NCBI RefSeq assembly: GCF_003781945.1
Contig: NZ_RJJW01000003.1
Coordinates: 114,673-178,672 of the forward strand
DNA: 64,000 nt
From: Halorubrum sp. CSM-61
GTDB taxonomy: Archaea > Halobacteriota > Halobacteria > Halobacteriales > Haloferacaceae
Direction of reading: 5' to 3'
The notes under the pieces were generated by a model that saw only the letters and a list, made by a program, of their open reading frames with translations, did not search any database and was not told where the DNA came from. Made by a program: the position numbers and the translations under genes. This document shows positions 16,063-24,048 of the stretch, one piece after another (position 1 is the stretch's first letter; every line of letters starts with the position of its first letter).

Positions 16063-17280
16063 ATGGACCGACTGGCGTGTTACGACTGCGGCGAGACGTA
16101 TCCGTTCGGGGACGCCGCTCGGTGTTCCTGTGGGGAGCCGCTTTGGTTCGAAACCGACGCCGACGCGGTTTCTTGGCCCGATGCGGGCGGACAGGACACC
16201 GACGGAACCGAAGGAGCCGAAGGAGACGTCGCCGGACGTGGGAGCCTCTGGCGCTACGAGTCCGTCCTCCCCGCGGCGACGCCCGTCGGTCTCGCCGCGG
16301 TCGCCGGCGGCACGCCGCTCCTGCGAGCACCGTCGATCGAACCGGCGAGCGGCCCGCGAATGCACCTCAAACTCGAGGGTACCAACCCGACGGGGAGCTT
16401 CAAAGACCGTGGGACGGCCGTCGGGATCGGTCGTCTCGACGGGCCGATCGGGACCGTCTCGCACGGAAACATGGCGCTGAGCGTCGCGGCCCACGCGGCG
16501 GCGGACGACCGGGAAGCGGTGATCCTCGTCTCCGAGGACACGCCGGACTCCCGGCTGGCGATGATCGCTCAGCACGACCCGCACCTGTTCCGGGTCCGCG
16601 GCGACTACGGACGGCTGTACGACGACACCCTCGAACGCGACCTCGGCGTCGCGTTCCTGAACTCGGATAGTCCCCTGCGGGTCGCGGGACAGAAAACCGT
16701 CGCGTACGAGATCTGCGAGGCGTTCCGTCCGGACGCGCCCGACGCGATCGTCCTGCCGGTCAGCAGCGGCGGGCAGGCGAGCGGCGTCTGGAAGGCCCTT
16801 CGAGAGTTGCGCGGAGCGGGACTGATCGAAACGACGCCCCGGATCTACCTCGCGCAGGCCGCGCGCTGTGACCCGGTCGCGCGAGCGTTCCGACGCGGAG
16901 CGGCACGCGTCGAGCCCGTCACCGGAGCGCCGACCGCCGCCGTCTCGATCAACAACGCCGACCCGCCGAGCGGGAACCGAGCGCTGGCGGCGGTGGACGC
17001 CACCGACGGCGCGGTTGTGTCAGTCTCGGAGGACGCGTTACTGGCCGAGACGGACCGGATCGCGTCCGACGCCGGACTCTCCGTCGAACCCTCTTGCGCC
17101 GTGGCGACGGCGGGCGTTCGCGAGCTCACGGAGTCCGGCGAACTCGATCGCGACGAGGACGTCGCCGTAATCGTGACCGGGTCGGGATACAAGTACGGGA
17201 CGCCCGGTGCCGAGGCCCCGCCGGTCCGCGAGATCGATCGCGAGGACGTTCCCGCCGCGGTTCGAGAGCTTTCCGCGTGA
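16063..17280 (+). CDS. Threonine synthase-like PLP enzyme
   Basis: 405 aa. An N-terminal zinc-ribbon-like segment (CYDCG...CSCG, residues 6-24) leads to a fold-type II PLP domain. The Schiff-base lysine is K114 in NPTGSFKDRG; the phosphate loop is SSGGQASG. Archaeal threonine synthases often carry the N-terminal ribbon. The closely related family of threonine dehydratase/other beta-replacement enzymes cannot be excluded, and a haloarchaeon usually has more than one such paralogue. The acidic insert (about 45-58) is lineage-specific. The ATG at 16063 places the ribbon at the N-terminus as expected. Confidence 0.82.
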   Translation: MDRLACYDCGETYPFGDAARCSCGEPLWFETDADAVSWPDAGGQDTDGTEGAEGDVAGRGSLWRYESVLPAATPVGLAAVAGGTPLLRAPSIEPASGPRMHLKLEGTNPTGSFKDRGTAVGIGRLDGPIGTVSHGNMALSVAAHAAADDREAVILVSEDTPDSRLAMIAQHDPHLFRVRGDYGRLYDDTLERDLGVAFLNSDSPLRVAGQKTVAYEICEAFRPDAPDAIVLPVSSGGQASGVWKALRELRGAGLIETTPRIYLAQAARCDPVARAFRRGAARVEPVTGAPTAAVSINNADPPSGNRALAAVDATDGAVVSVSEDALLAETDRIASDAGLSVEPSCAVATAGVRELTESGELDRDEDVAVIVTGSGYKYGTPGAEAPPVREIDREDVPAAVRELSA

Positions 17281-17519
17281 GTCGGTCGAGGCTGCAGTGA
17301 ACGGCGGAATCGCCAACGAACCGAACCGGAGCGGAGCGTTTCACCTCGCGTGATGATCGAGCTGACGGTGCCGTTCGTAGACCGGCCGAAGGGCGTCCGA
17401 TCGATATCGGACGGACCGGTGGCGTCGGCGTATTCCAACTTCGGGAAGATCCGATCGGACGGCTACAGACGGTCCGAAATACCGGATTCGTACGGTTGCA
17501 GTCCGTGCGTACTACGTAT
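17281..17519. other. Intergenic region, nothing recognisable
   Basis: This is the first part of the 519-nt gap between the threonine-synthase-like gene and the 17800 gene. No coding or structured signal is seen until the tRNA-like sequences begin at about 17520. Confidence 0.4.
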
Positions 17520-17620
17520 GGTTGGGGCGGATTCGAACGCTGGCGGACTTCCTTCGGTCGTCCGCTGCTTCCCGCCTCGCTCCGCTCGGCGGGAACGCCG
17601 ACCTGCTCCATAGCTCCTTC
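17520..17620 (-). pseudogene. Broken duplicate of the tRNA-Val 3' region
   Basis: GGTTGGGGCGGATTCGAAC at 17520-17538 repeats exactly the T-arm/acceptor end of the intact tRNA at 17643-17661. After about 57 nt of unrelated hairpin-rich sequence (including CCCGCC...GGCGGG), a second tRNA-like piece follows: GCCGACCTGCTCC and AGCTCCTTCACGAA, a degraded anticodon region. So this looks like a tRNA-Val copy split by an insertion, or the scar of an element that used the tRNA 3' end as its target. Confidence 0.5.
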
Positions 17621-17640
17621 ACGAACGTCAGGAAAGCGGA

Positions 17641-17715
17641 TGGGTTGGGGCGGATTCGAACCGCCGACCTGCTCCGTGTGAAGGAGCCGTCATAACCTGG
17701 CTAGACCACCAACCC
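17641..17715 (-). tRNA. tRNA-Val (anticodon CAC)
   Basis: 75 nt. The acceptor stem GGGTTGG pairs with CCAACCC, followed by discriminator A. The anticodon stem GCTCC/GGAGC encloses the loop TTCACAC, giving anticodon CAC for GUG codons. The T arm carries GGTTCGAATCC and its stem pairs CGGCG... with the CGCC side. CCA is not encoded. It lies alone between two protein genes, with a broken copy 20 nt to its left. Confidence 0.93.
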
Positions 17716-17799
17716 GCTCGCCTCGACGTATCCGACCGCTGGCCTTAAGGGTTACCTTACGGCGAAGAGGCTTTCGTCGAGCGCCCGAACCGCCCCATC

Positions 17800-18309
17800 A
17801 TGACCCACGAGCTCCGGTTCCTCGAACGCCTCCGTCAGCACGCGACGAGCCTGCTTCACCTCCCGCTGTCGGCGATCGGCCTCTACGCGGAGCGGGAAAC
17901 GCCCCGCGATCAGTACGCGTTCACGCTCCGGGAGCCGTATCCGGTCGTCGAGGCGCGGCTCCACCGGCTCGGGTTCGTCCGGAATCTCGTCTCCTCGCTC
18001 AAGTTCCGCGAGTACGCGACGCCGCCGGAAACGTCGGTCGCGAGCTGGGTCCGGTATCCAGAGGGCGCGCTCGCGAGCGACCAGCAGCTCCACCTCGCGC
18101 TGTTCGTCGGCCCGAACCGCGAGACGACCGACGTGTACGCCCACTGGGAGCCGTCGTGGATCCGCCACCCGATCCGGCACTACCGCACGACCGACGTCGA
18201 CGCCGAGGCGGGAATCGAGCGTGCGAGGGCGCTGTTCGAGCGCGCCGGCATCGAGTACACCGTCGTGCCGGCGACCGAGCGGCTCACCGGCGGAGGCGAC
18301 GGATCGTAA
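17800..18309 (+). CDS. Conserved haloarchaeal protein, function unknown
   Basis: A 169-aa soluble acidic protein. It begins HELRFLERLRQHATSLLHLP and contains a Tyr/Arg-rich middle (YAERETPRDQYAFTLREPY) and conserved-looking WVRYPEGALASDQQLHLALF and WEPSWIRHPIRHYR. There is no signal peptide or membrane helix. The His-rich strand pairs do not match the HxT motifs of LigT-like phosphoesterases. I do not recognise it. ATG 17800 follows the tRNA by 85 nt. Confidence 0.7.
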   Translation: MTHELRFLERLRQHATSLLHLPLSAIGLYAERETPRDQYAFTLREPYPVVEARLHRLGFVRNLVSSLKFREYATPPETSVASWVRYPEGALASDQQLHLALFVGPNRETTDVYAHWEPSWIRHPIRHYRTTDVDAEAGIERARALFERAGIEYTVVPATERLTGGGDGS

Positions 18310-18336
18310 AAACCGATACGCTCCCGTCAGACCGCG

Positions 18337-18615
18337 CTACTCCGCCTTCGCGGCGTCGCGACCGCGGTACTCGGCGACGCGCTCGCGCGCCGACGCCACC
18401 GCTTCGCGGGCCTCGCCTTCCGCGCGCGCCTCTAGCCGCTTCAGGTCGGCCTGCAATCGGTCGAGCCGCGAGGCCTCCGGCTCCTCCTCCTCCTCGATGC
18501 CGACGAGGTCCTTCACCCGCGCTTCGACCGGCTCCAGCTCCTCTTTCACGCCCGCCTTCGCGTGTTCCGCCGCGCGACCGAGGTAGTACCGTGCGTCTTC
18601 GAAGTGTTTGCTCAT
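18337..18615 (-). CDS. Small coiled-coil haloarchaeal protein
   Basis: 92 aa, almost wholly helical and highly charged. It starts MSKHFEDARYYLGRAAEHAK and continues with a heptad-like segment (EEELEPVEARVKDLVGIEEE, RLQADLKRLEARAEGEAREA). This N-terminus recurs in short haloarchaeal proteins without known function. It is convergent with the 17800 gene and stands alone; a scaffold or dimerisation role is only a guess. Confidence 0.7.
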   Translation of the reverse strand: MSKHFEDARYYLGRAAEHAKAGVKEELEPVEARVKDLVGIEEEEEPEASRLDRLQADLKRLEARAEGEAREAVASARERVAEYRGRDAAKAE

Positions 18616-18785
18616 ATCTGTCCTTTGGAATGCGACGGATATATCCTTTGTGGCCGTTCGCCGGGGACAGATTGGTGCTGTCTCGCCACCGTCGGCGAGT
18701 CGGGATCGCCGGATTCCCGCGGCTGCTGAGGGGAAGGGCGACGGAATCGCGGAAACAGCAGTGAAAAGGTGCGGAGGGAAGACCC

Positions 18786-19319
18786 TCAGTAGGAGGGCGA
18801 CTCCTCGGGCTCGCCGTCCCGCGCGTTCGCGACGCGACCGAGCGTGAACAGCAGGTCCGAGAGCCGGTTGAGGTAGGTGACGACCGTCTCGTTGATCGGC
18901 TCCGACCGCGCCAGTTCGACGACCCGACGCTCCGCCCGTCGAGTCACCGTGCGGGCGTGGTGGAGCCGGGCGCCCGCCTCGCCGCCGCCCGGGAGGATAA
19001 AGGAGCGCAGCGGCTCCAGCTCCTCGTCGAGCGCGTCGATTCGTTCCTCGAGCGCCTCGACGTGCTCGGACTCGACCGCGGGGTCGTCGGGGTCGGGATC
19101 GGGGTTCGCCAGGTCCGCCTGCACGACGTGGAGATGGTTCTGGACCGTCTCCAGCAGGTCGTCGAGGTCGTCGTGGCCTGTCGGGCGCACCGTCCCGATC
19201 AGCGCGTTCGCCTCGTCGACGGTCCCGTACGCCTCGATCCGGGGGCTCGCCTTCGACACCCGGCTCATGTCTCGGAGGTCGGTGTCGCCCTCGTCGCCGC
19301 GTCCGGTGTAGATGGTCAC
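18786..19319 (-). CDS. pduO: Cob(I)alamin adenosyltransferase, PduO type
   Basis: 177 aa. It transfers the adenosyl group from ATP to cob(I)alamin to make adenosylcobalamin. Signatures are the N-terminal IYTGRGDEGDTDL, the ATP-binding strand, SFILPGGGEAGARLHHARTV and TRRAERRVVELA, and NRLSDLLFTLGRVAN near the C-terminus. The start is GTG 19319, whose TG overlaps the stop of the glutaredoxin gene (GTGA), so they are translationally coupled. Haloarchaea need adenosylcobalamin for ribonucleotide reductase and methylmalonyl-CoA mutase. Confidence 0.93.
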   Translation of the reverse strand: MTIYTGRGDEGDTDLRDMSRVSKASPRIEAYGTVDEANALIGTVRPTGHDDLDDLLETVQNHLHVVQADLANPDPDPDDPAVESEHVEALEERIDALDEELEPLRSFILPGGGEAGARLHHARTVTRRAERRVVELARSEPINETVVTYLNRLSDLLFTLGRVANARDGEPEESPSY

Positions 19320-19555
19320 GCGAGGCTCTTCTCCACGTACTCCACGATGTTCGCGCTCTCCGCCATCGTCACGCCGCGCTCGTCGTCGACAAGAACGGGT
19401 ACCCCGCGCTGGCCGCTGACTCGCTTCACCTCGTTCCGGTCGGAGTGGAGCGCGTCGACCCACTCGGTCTCGTACTCCACCCCGGCCTCGTCTAACGCCT
19501 CGGCGGCCTTCTCACACCACGGGCACCCGTCGAGGGCGTACAGTCGAACGGACAT
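19316..19555 (-). CDS. Glutaredoxin-like / GST N-terminal domain protein
   Basis: 79 aa with a thioredoxin fold. The redox motif CPWC is at residues 11-14 (LYALDGCPWCEKAAEALDEA), the cis-Pro is in RGVPVLVDDE, and TMAESANIVEYVE forms the last helix. This suits a dithiol glutaredoxin that in haloarchaea would work with gamma-glutamylcysteine. ATG 19555 is preferred over an upstream ATG at 19582. It overlaps pduO. Confidence 0.88.
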   Translation of the reverse strand: MSVRLYALDGCPWCEKAAEALDEAGVEYETEWVDALHSDRNEVKRVSGQRGVPVLVDDERGVTMAESANIVEYVEKSLA

Positions 19556-19703
19556 ACCCGACCGATCGGCGCGGGGCGGCAAGAAGGTAGGGTGTCGCGG
19601 ATGAGTAGACGCAAGCGGGGGAGATGCGGGCGAGGAGACGCGAGCGGGAGAGACGCGAACGACGAGCGCGGAGCGACCGGACGGATGAACCGCTCTCGGC
19701 CGG

Positions 19704-20102
19704 TCAGATCCCGTGGTACGACTCGATGGCCGACCGGTACTCCTCGGGAATCGGGGCGGGCTCGCCCGCGTCCGGATCGAGGGCCACGAGCGTCGTCTCC
19801 GCCTCGGCGACCAGCTCGTCGTCGGTGCGAACGTCGTAGGCCATCGTCACGCTGGAGGTGCCGAGTTCGGCGACGTCCATCGCGACGGTGACGGTCCCGT
19901 CCGTCAGTTCGACCGGTCGCCGGAACTCTATCGACAGCGACGCCAACACCGTCGCCAGCGCGGAGAGGTCGGCGTCGAGCACGTCCCGATAGTACTCGGC
20001 CCGCGCCTGCTCGAGGTACGTCGCGTAGACGGCGTTGTTGACGTGGCCCATCGCGTCGATGTCGCGGAACCGAACGTCGATCTCGGTGGTGTAGGTGTTC
20101 AC
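19704..20102 (-). CDS. Acyl-CoA thioesterase (4HBT hotdog family)
   Basis: 132 aa, a single hotdog domain. The motif RFRDIDAMGHVNNAVYATYL carries the likely catalytic Asp16 and the conserved GHVNN; helix EQARAEYYRD follows. The 4HBT family hydrolyses acyl- or hydroxybenzoyl-CoA thioesters in the cytoplasm. The start is GTG 20102. It lies 10 nt downstream of phoU on the same strand; the two functions are unrelated. Confidence 0.9.
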   Translation of the reverse strand: MNTYTTEIDVRFRDIDAMGHVNNAVYATYLEQARAEYYRDVLDADLSALATVLASLSIEFRRPVELTDGTVTVAMDVAELGTSSVTMAYDVRTDDELVAEAETTLVALDPDAGEPAPIPEEYRSAIESYHGI

Positions 20103-20112
20103 GTGGAAGCGA

Positions 20113-20787
20113 TCAGTACAGCAGTTCGTCGTCGTTCTCGATCATGTACAGCGAGCGCGCCGCGATGTTGACCGCGTGGTCGCCGACGCGCTCGAGGTCG
20201 CGGATCGTGAGCAGGAGCCGCGAGACGTTCCGCATCGTCCCCTCCACGTCCGCCTCCTCGCGGAGCTCGTCGCGCTCGATCAGGTCGCGCACGACGAGTT
20301 CGCTCGCGGCCTCGCAGGCGGCGTCGACGTCGTCGTCGGCCTCGGCGACCTCGAAACAGCGCTCGGGGTCCGAATCGGCGTAGGCGTCCATCGCGTCGTC
20401 GAGCATCGCCAGCGTGTCGTCGCCGATGCGTTGGACGTCAACGTCGGGGAACACCTCCCGGTCGGCCTGTTTGGCGTATCCCCCGAGGTTCGTCGCGAGG
20501 TCGGCGATCCGCTCGAGGTCGGTGATGATCTTGAACGAGGCGGCGATGAACCGCAGGTCGCCCGCCACCGGCTGCTGGAGCGCGATGAGGTCCGTGCACT
20601 TCCCCTCCAGCTCGAGGTACAGGTCGTTGATCTCGGCGTCGCCCGTGATGACTTTCTCGCCCAGCTCGGCGTCCTGCCGCTCCAGGGCGTCGAGGCCCAT
20701 CCGGAGCCGCTCGGCGACGAGCTCGCTCATGTAAAGCACGTCGTCGCGGAGCCCCTCCAGCTTCGTCTGGTACTCTTCGCGTGGCAT
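20113..20787 (-). CDS. phoU: Phosphate uptake regulator PhoU
   Basis: 224 aa with two three-helix PhoU repeats. In the first, VITGDAEINDLYLELE and PVAGDLRFIAASFKIITDLE are the metal-binding helices, followed by RIADLATNLG. In the second, TIRDLERVGDHAVNIA matches. PhoU dampens Pst transport and phosphate signalling. No pst genes are next to it here. The ATG at 20787 (MPREEYQTKLEGLRDDVL) fits the family start. Confidence 0.93.
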   Translation of the reverse strand: MPREEYQTKLEGLRDDVLYMSELVAERLRMGLDALERQDAELGEKVITGDAEINDLYLELEGKCTDLIALQQPVAGDLRFIAASFKIITDLERIADLATNLGGYAKQADREVFPDVDVQRIGDDTLAMLDDAMDAYADSDPERCFEVAEADDDVDAACEAASELVVRDLIERDELREEADVEGTMRNVSRLLLTIRDLERVGDHAVNIAARSLYMIENDDELLY

Positions 20788-20876
20788 CGTGTTGCCGTAT
20801 CACCCTCACCGGACGTATAAAAACACGTCGCCGATCGGCGGTCCGACGCGGCGCTCGAACTTCCACGGGTCTTCTG

Positions 20877-21491
20877 TCAGTCGTCGGCGTACAGCGAGCT
20901 GAGGATGAACTCGTCGATCGCCTTGCGAGCCTCCTCGGGCGCGTCTTCGTGCCCGAGCGCCATCCGGCGTCCGCGCGCGGCGTGGATGACGTCGGTAATG
21001 AGCTGCCCCATCCGCTCGGCGTCGACGGGGGCGAAATCGCCCCGTTCGATCCCCTCCTCAACGACCTCGACGATGCTCCCGCGAACCCGGTCGTAGTGCT
21101 CGTTGAAGATCTCCCGGTGGTCGCCGTCGTTCTGCGCGTGGGTGTACAGCTCGTGGTACACCTTCATGCGGTCCCAGTGGCCGAACTCCTCGAACTCCGG
21201 CCCGAAGAGGCACTGATCGATCCGCGCGTCGAGCTCGGACCGGGGGTCGTCGCTCCCGTCGACCTCCACGCTGCCCTCGTACTGGTCGATGACGTACTCC
21301 AAGAACGCGGACAGCAGGTCGTACTTCCCGTCGAAGTGGTAGTGGATCACCTGCCGCGTCAGGTCCATCTCCTCGCCGATATCTCGCATTCGGAGGTCTT
21401 TGTACCCGTGCTTGCTCAGCGCACGGAACGTGGCCTCCATGATCACCTCCTCGGTGTCCTTGGAGGAGACCGTCTCGCGGGAGTCGCTCAT
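20877..21491 (-). CDS. TetR/AcrR family transcriptional regulator
   Basis: 204 aa. The N-terminal HTH (about residues 12-58) reads EEVIMEATFRALSKHGYKDL, then MRDIGEEMDLTRQVIHYHF with DGKYDLLSAFLEYV, a classic TetR domain. The C-terminal ligand/dimer domain is helical with the acidic/His segment HELYTHAQNDGDHREIFNEH. It is divergent from the amidohydrolase. A palindrome at 21536-21551 and a second one at 22988-23005 have the same layout and are likely its operators. Confidence 0.9.
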   Translation of the reverse strand: MSDSRETVSSKDTEEVIMEATFRALSKHGYKDLRMRDIGEEMDLTRQVIHYHFDGKYDLLSAFLEYVIDQYEGSVEVDGSDDPRSELDARIDQCLFGPEFEEFGHWDRMKVYHELYTHAQNDGDHREIFNEHYDRVRGSIVEVVEEGIERGDFAPVDAERMGQLITDVIHAARGRRMALGHEDAPEEARKAIDEFILSSLYADD

Positions 21492-21535
21492 ACGACCCCC
21501 TCCGGCGGTGAGGCATATAAGCGATCCCACCGTAC

Positions 21536-21551
21536 TTTACCAAGCAGTAAA
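21536..21551. promoter_or_regulatory. Operator-like palindrome between tetR and the amidohydrolase
   Basis: TTTAC (21536-21540), 6 nt, GTAAA (21547-21551). It lies 34-50 nt before the amidohydrolase ATG, at the core-promoter position, and 45-60 nt before tetR. An identical arrangement recurs at 22988-23005. Confidence 0.6.
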
Positions 21552-21585
21552 CTTTTACCCTCATGGTCAAACGGTACACTCACAC

Positions 21586-22940
21586 ATGACACGAAAGATC
21601 ATTCAGAACGGGACGGTCGTCACGCTGGATCCGGATATCGGGGACCTCGACGAGGCGGACGTACTGATCGAGGACGGAGAGATCGTCGAGGTCGGGCACG
21701 GGCTCTCGACGGAGAACGCGGAGGTCATCGACGCCGCCGACCAGATCGTCGTTCCCGGCTTCGTCGACTCGCACATCCACCTCGCGCAGACGCAGGTCAG
21801 GGGCATCGCCGGGGACTGGTCGCTGATGAACGAGTACTTCGACCACATGCTCGGCAACATCACCGGGCTCTACCGGCCCGAGGACATGTACCTCGGCGGC
21901 CTCTTCGGCGCCTTCGAGAAGCTCCACACGGGGACGACCACCGCGCTGGACTGGTCGTACCCCAACACGCTCGAACACGGCGAACGCGCCGTCGACGCGC
22001 TGAAAGACGCCGGACTGCGCGCGGTGTACACCTACGGGCCGCCGGGCGACGACTCGGCGAAGTGGTGGTACGAGAGCGACGTGGGTCTCCCCGAGGAGAA
22101 CATCCGCCAGCTCCACGAGGAGCGGATCCGCGACGACGACCTGCTCAGCCTGGCGCTCGGGCTCCGCGGGCCGGACTTCTGTACCGACGAGACCGCCCGG
22201 GCGGACTTGGAACTGGCGCGCGATCTGGGGGCGCTCTCGACCATCCACATGGGCGCCGCGCGTGGCCCTCCTCGGAGTACGGCGGCGACTACCAGGGGTT
22301 CGGCTGTATCGAGGACATGCTCGGTCCCGACGTCAACGTCGCCCACGGCAACCACTTCTCGCAGGAGGACATCGATCACGCCGTCGAGCAGGGCGTCTCG
22401 TTCTCGTCGACGCCGGAGGTCGAGATGCAGATGGGTCACGGCATCCCCGTCACCGGGAAGGTGCTCGAAGCGGGCGGGCGCCCGACGTGGGGCGTCGACG
22501 TCTGCTCGAACGTCAGCGGCGACATGGGCAGCCAGATGCGGATCGGGATGCAGCTCCAGCGCATGTTCGACAACCAGGCGGTCCTGGAGGGCGACGAGGA
22601 GGTCACCGAGGTGAGCATCTCCGCGCGCGACACCCTCGAGATGGCCACCGTCGAGGGCGCGAAGGCGCTCGGGCTGGACGACGAGATCGGGACGATCACC
22701 CCCGGAAAGCGCGCGGACCTCGTTTGCTTCGACGCGAACGACTTCATGACGGCACCCTCGCACTCCCCGGTCCAGACCGTCGTGTTCCAGGCGGACACAT
22801 CTCACATCGACACCGTGCTCGTCGACGGCGAGGTCGTCAAGCGCGACGGCGAGCTGACGAACCCGAAGGTCGGCGAGGAGTTCGACCGGTTCGTCGAATC
22901 GGGATGGCGCCTGCTCGACGAGGCCGGGATCGACCTGTAG
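21586..22940 (+). pseudogene. Amidohydrolase-superfamily gene interrupted by a frameshift
   Basis: The reading starts MTRKIIQNGTVVTL and follows an amidohydrolase/deaminase (SsnA, MTA/SAH deaminase, chlorohydrolase) fold: metal ligands H63 and H65 in DSHIHLAQ, a later TIHMGAA, then VAHGNHFS and WGVDVCSN. At about 22261-22263 the frame breaks: GCGCCGCGCG is followed by TGGCCC, and one base appears to be missing. The downstream frame continues with WPSSEYGGDYQGFGC to DEAGIDL at 22940. Restored length is about 451 aa. It is either a recent inactivation or a sequencing error. It is divergent from tetR, which probably regulates it. Confidence 0.8.
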
Positions 22941-22987
22941 GCCCGCCGATCCGGGACGCGATCCGCAGGCGAATCGGACGACACGCG

Positions 22988-23005
22988 TTTTACGAGCCGG
23001 TAAAA
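22988..23005. promoter_or_regulatory. Second TetR-type palindrome, before the DoxX-like gene
   Basis: TTTTAC (22988-22993), 6 nt, GTAAAA (23000-23005): the same half-sites and spacing as 21536-21551. It lies 120 nt before the DoxX-like start and 48 nt after the amidohydrolase stop, and suggests that the TetR protein also controls that gene. Confidence 0.55.
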
Positions 23006-23125
23006 CTTTAGCCGCCTCGGGCGCACGTACGGCTGTATGTCACTTCTGAACGGGACGGTAAGCGGTTCGTACCGGAGCGAGGTCGGCGCGTGCCGGACGG
23101 ATGGACGCACCGGGGTGGTGTCGGC

Positions 23126-23536
23126 GTGACCGACGGCGAGTCGACCGGCGACTCGAAATCGGCAGGTGACCCCCCGTCCGCGATCGGCCGCGCGCTGTAC
23201 GGCGGCGTCCTCGCGTACATGGCGCTCGACGGGTTCAAGAACAACGAGAAACGGGTCGAGGTCGCCGAAGCGAAGGGCGTTCCCATGCCGGACGTGCTCG
23301 TGCCGTTCGTCACCGGAATGTTGTTCGTCGCCAACCTCGGCGTCGTCTTCTGGAAGTTCCCGCGTGCCTCGGCCGGCGCGCTGATCGCGTTCTTCCTCGG
23401 GACGACCCCCGCGATCCACGACTTCTGGACGATGGAGGGGAAGGAACGCCACGGCAACAAGATCAACTTCCTGAAGAACCTCGCGCTGCTCGGCGGCGCG
23501 ATCACGCTTCTCGACGCCGCCGACAACGAGGAGTAG
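23126..23536 (+). CDS. DoxX-family membrane protein
   Basis: 136 aa with four hydrophobic segments. RALYGGVLAYMALDGFKNNE, KGVPMPDVLVPFVTGMLF and PAIHDFWTMEG (the conserved HDFW) followed by FLKNLALLGGAI are typical of DoxX/SURF4-like proteins. These sit in the membrane, and some couple thiol or quinone redox reactions; the function here is unknown. The GTG at 23126 is preferred; the open frame extends to 23090. Confidence 0.8.
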   Translation: MTDGESTGDSKSAGDPPSAIGRALYGGVLAYMALDGFKNNEKRVEVAEAKGVPMPDVLVPFVTGMLFVANLGVVFWKFPRASAGALIAFFLGTTPAIHDFWTMEGKERHGNKINFLKNLALLGGAITLLDAADNEE

Positions 23537-23592
23537 TCGCCGGCGACTTGGTCGCCGGCTGCCAGAGGAGCGTAGCGCCTCGCTGCCGCTCG

Positions 23593-23910
23593 CTTATAAG
23601 CGGCTGACAGTCGATCGACGGCGAACACCTCCAAAGCCCCAGCCGCGAGGACTCGATGGGCTCGCTGCGGTCCTCGGTCGGTCGCTATCACTCCCTCCTT
23701 GCGGTCCTTGCGTCGCCCGTCTTCGCCCTCGCGGCTGCCCCTTTGAGTCCCACCCGACCGCACCGTAACCGCAGCCTCACGCCTCCCCAGCCTCGTCAGT
23801 CGTCCTCCGCGTTGCTCCGGACGACTGACTCCCTCGCACGCGCTTCTCGCGCCCGGTGGGCGCTCGAAGGCGCGCGCCACCGCACCGACCTGTTCATTTA
23901 TAAGCGATCG
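23593..23910 (+). repeat. Structured intergenic repeat, copy R2
   Basis: Starts with CTTATAAGCG and ends with TTTATAAGCGATCG. The conserved ACCTCCAAAGCCCCAG is at about 23627. Hairpin A is shorter here: 23640-23650 (CAGCCGCGAGG) with 23727-23737. Hairpin B is a perfect 11-bp stem, GTCAGTCGTCC (23795-23805) with 23819-23829. Hairpin C has the inner stem GCGCCC/GGGCGC with the flanking change TTC/GAA, where copy R1 has TCC/GGA. It fills the gap between the DoxX-like gene and the helicase operon. Confidence 0.85.
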
Positions 23911-24048
23911 CCGCTGCTGCTCACGATCAGTTAAATATTGTATCACTGAGGTTGGTGATGGAGTCCGTGATCGGCGGGGTCCGCGACCGACAACGGTTCG
24001 GGGGTGGACGTGATAGAGCCCGAACCGACGAACCGTCGACTTCGATCA

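Noticed and set aside
20781-22262. Upstream part of the long frame that contains the amidohydrolase C-terminus
   Set aside because: Its early portion is antisense to phoU-side and tetR sequence; only the part after 22262 belongs to the enzyme.
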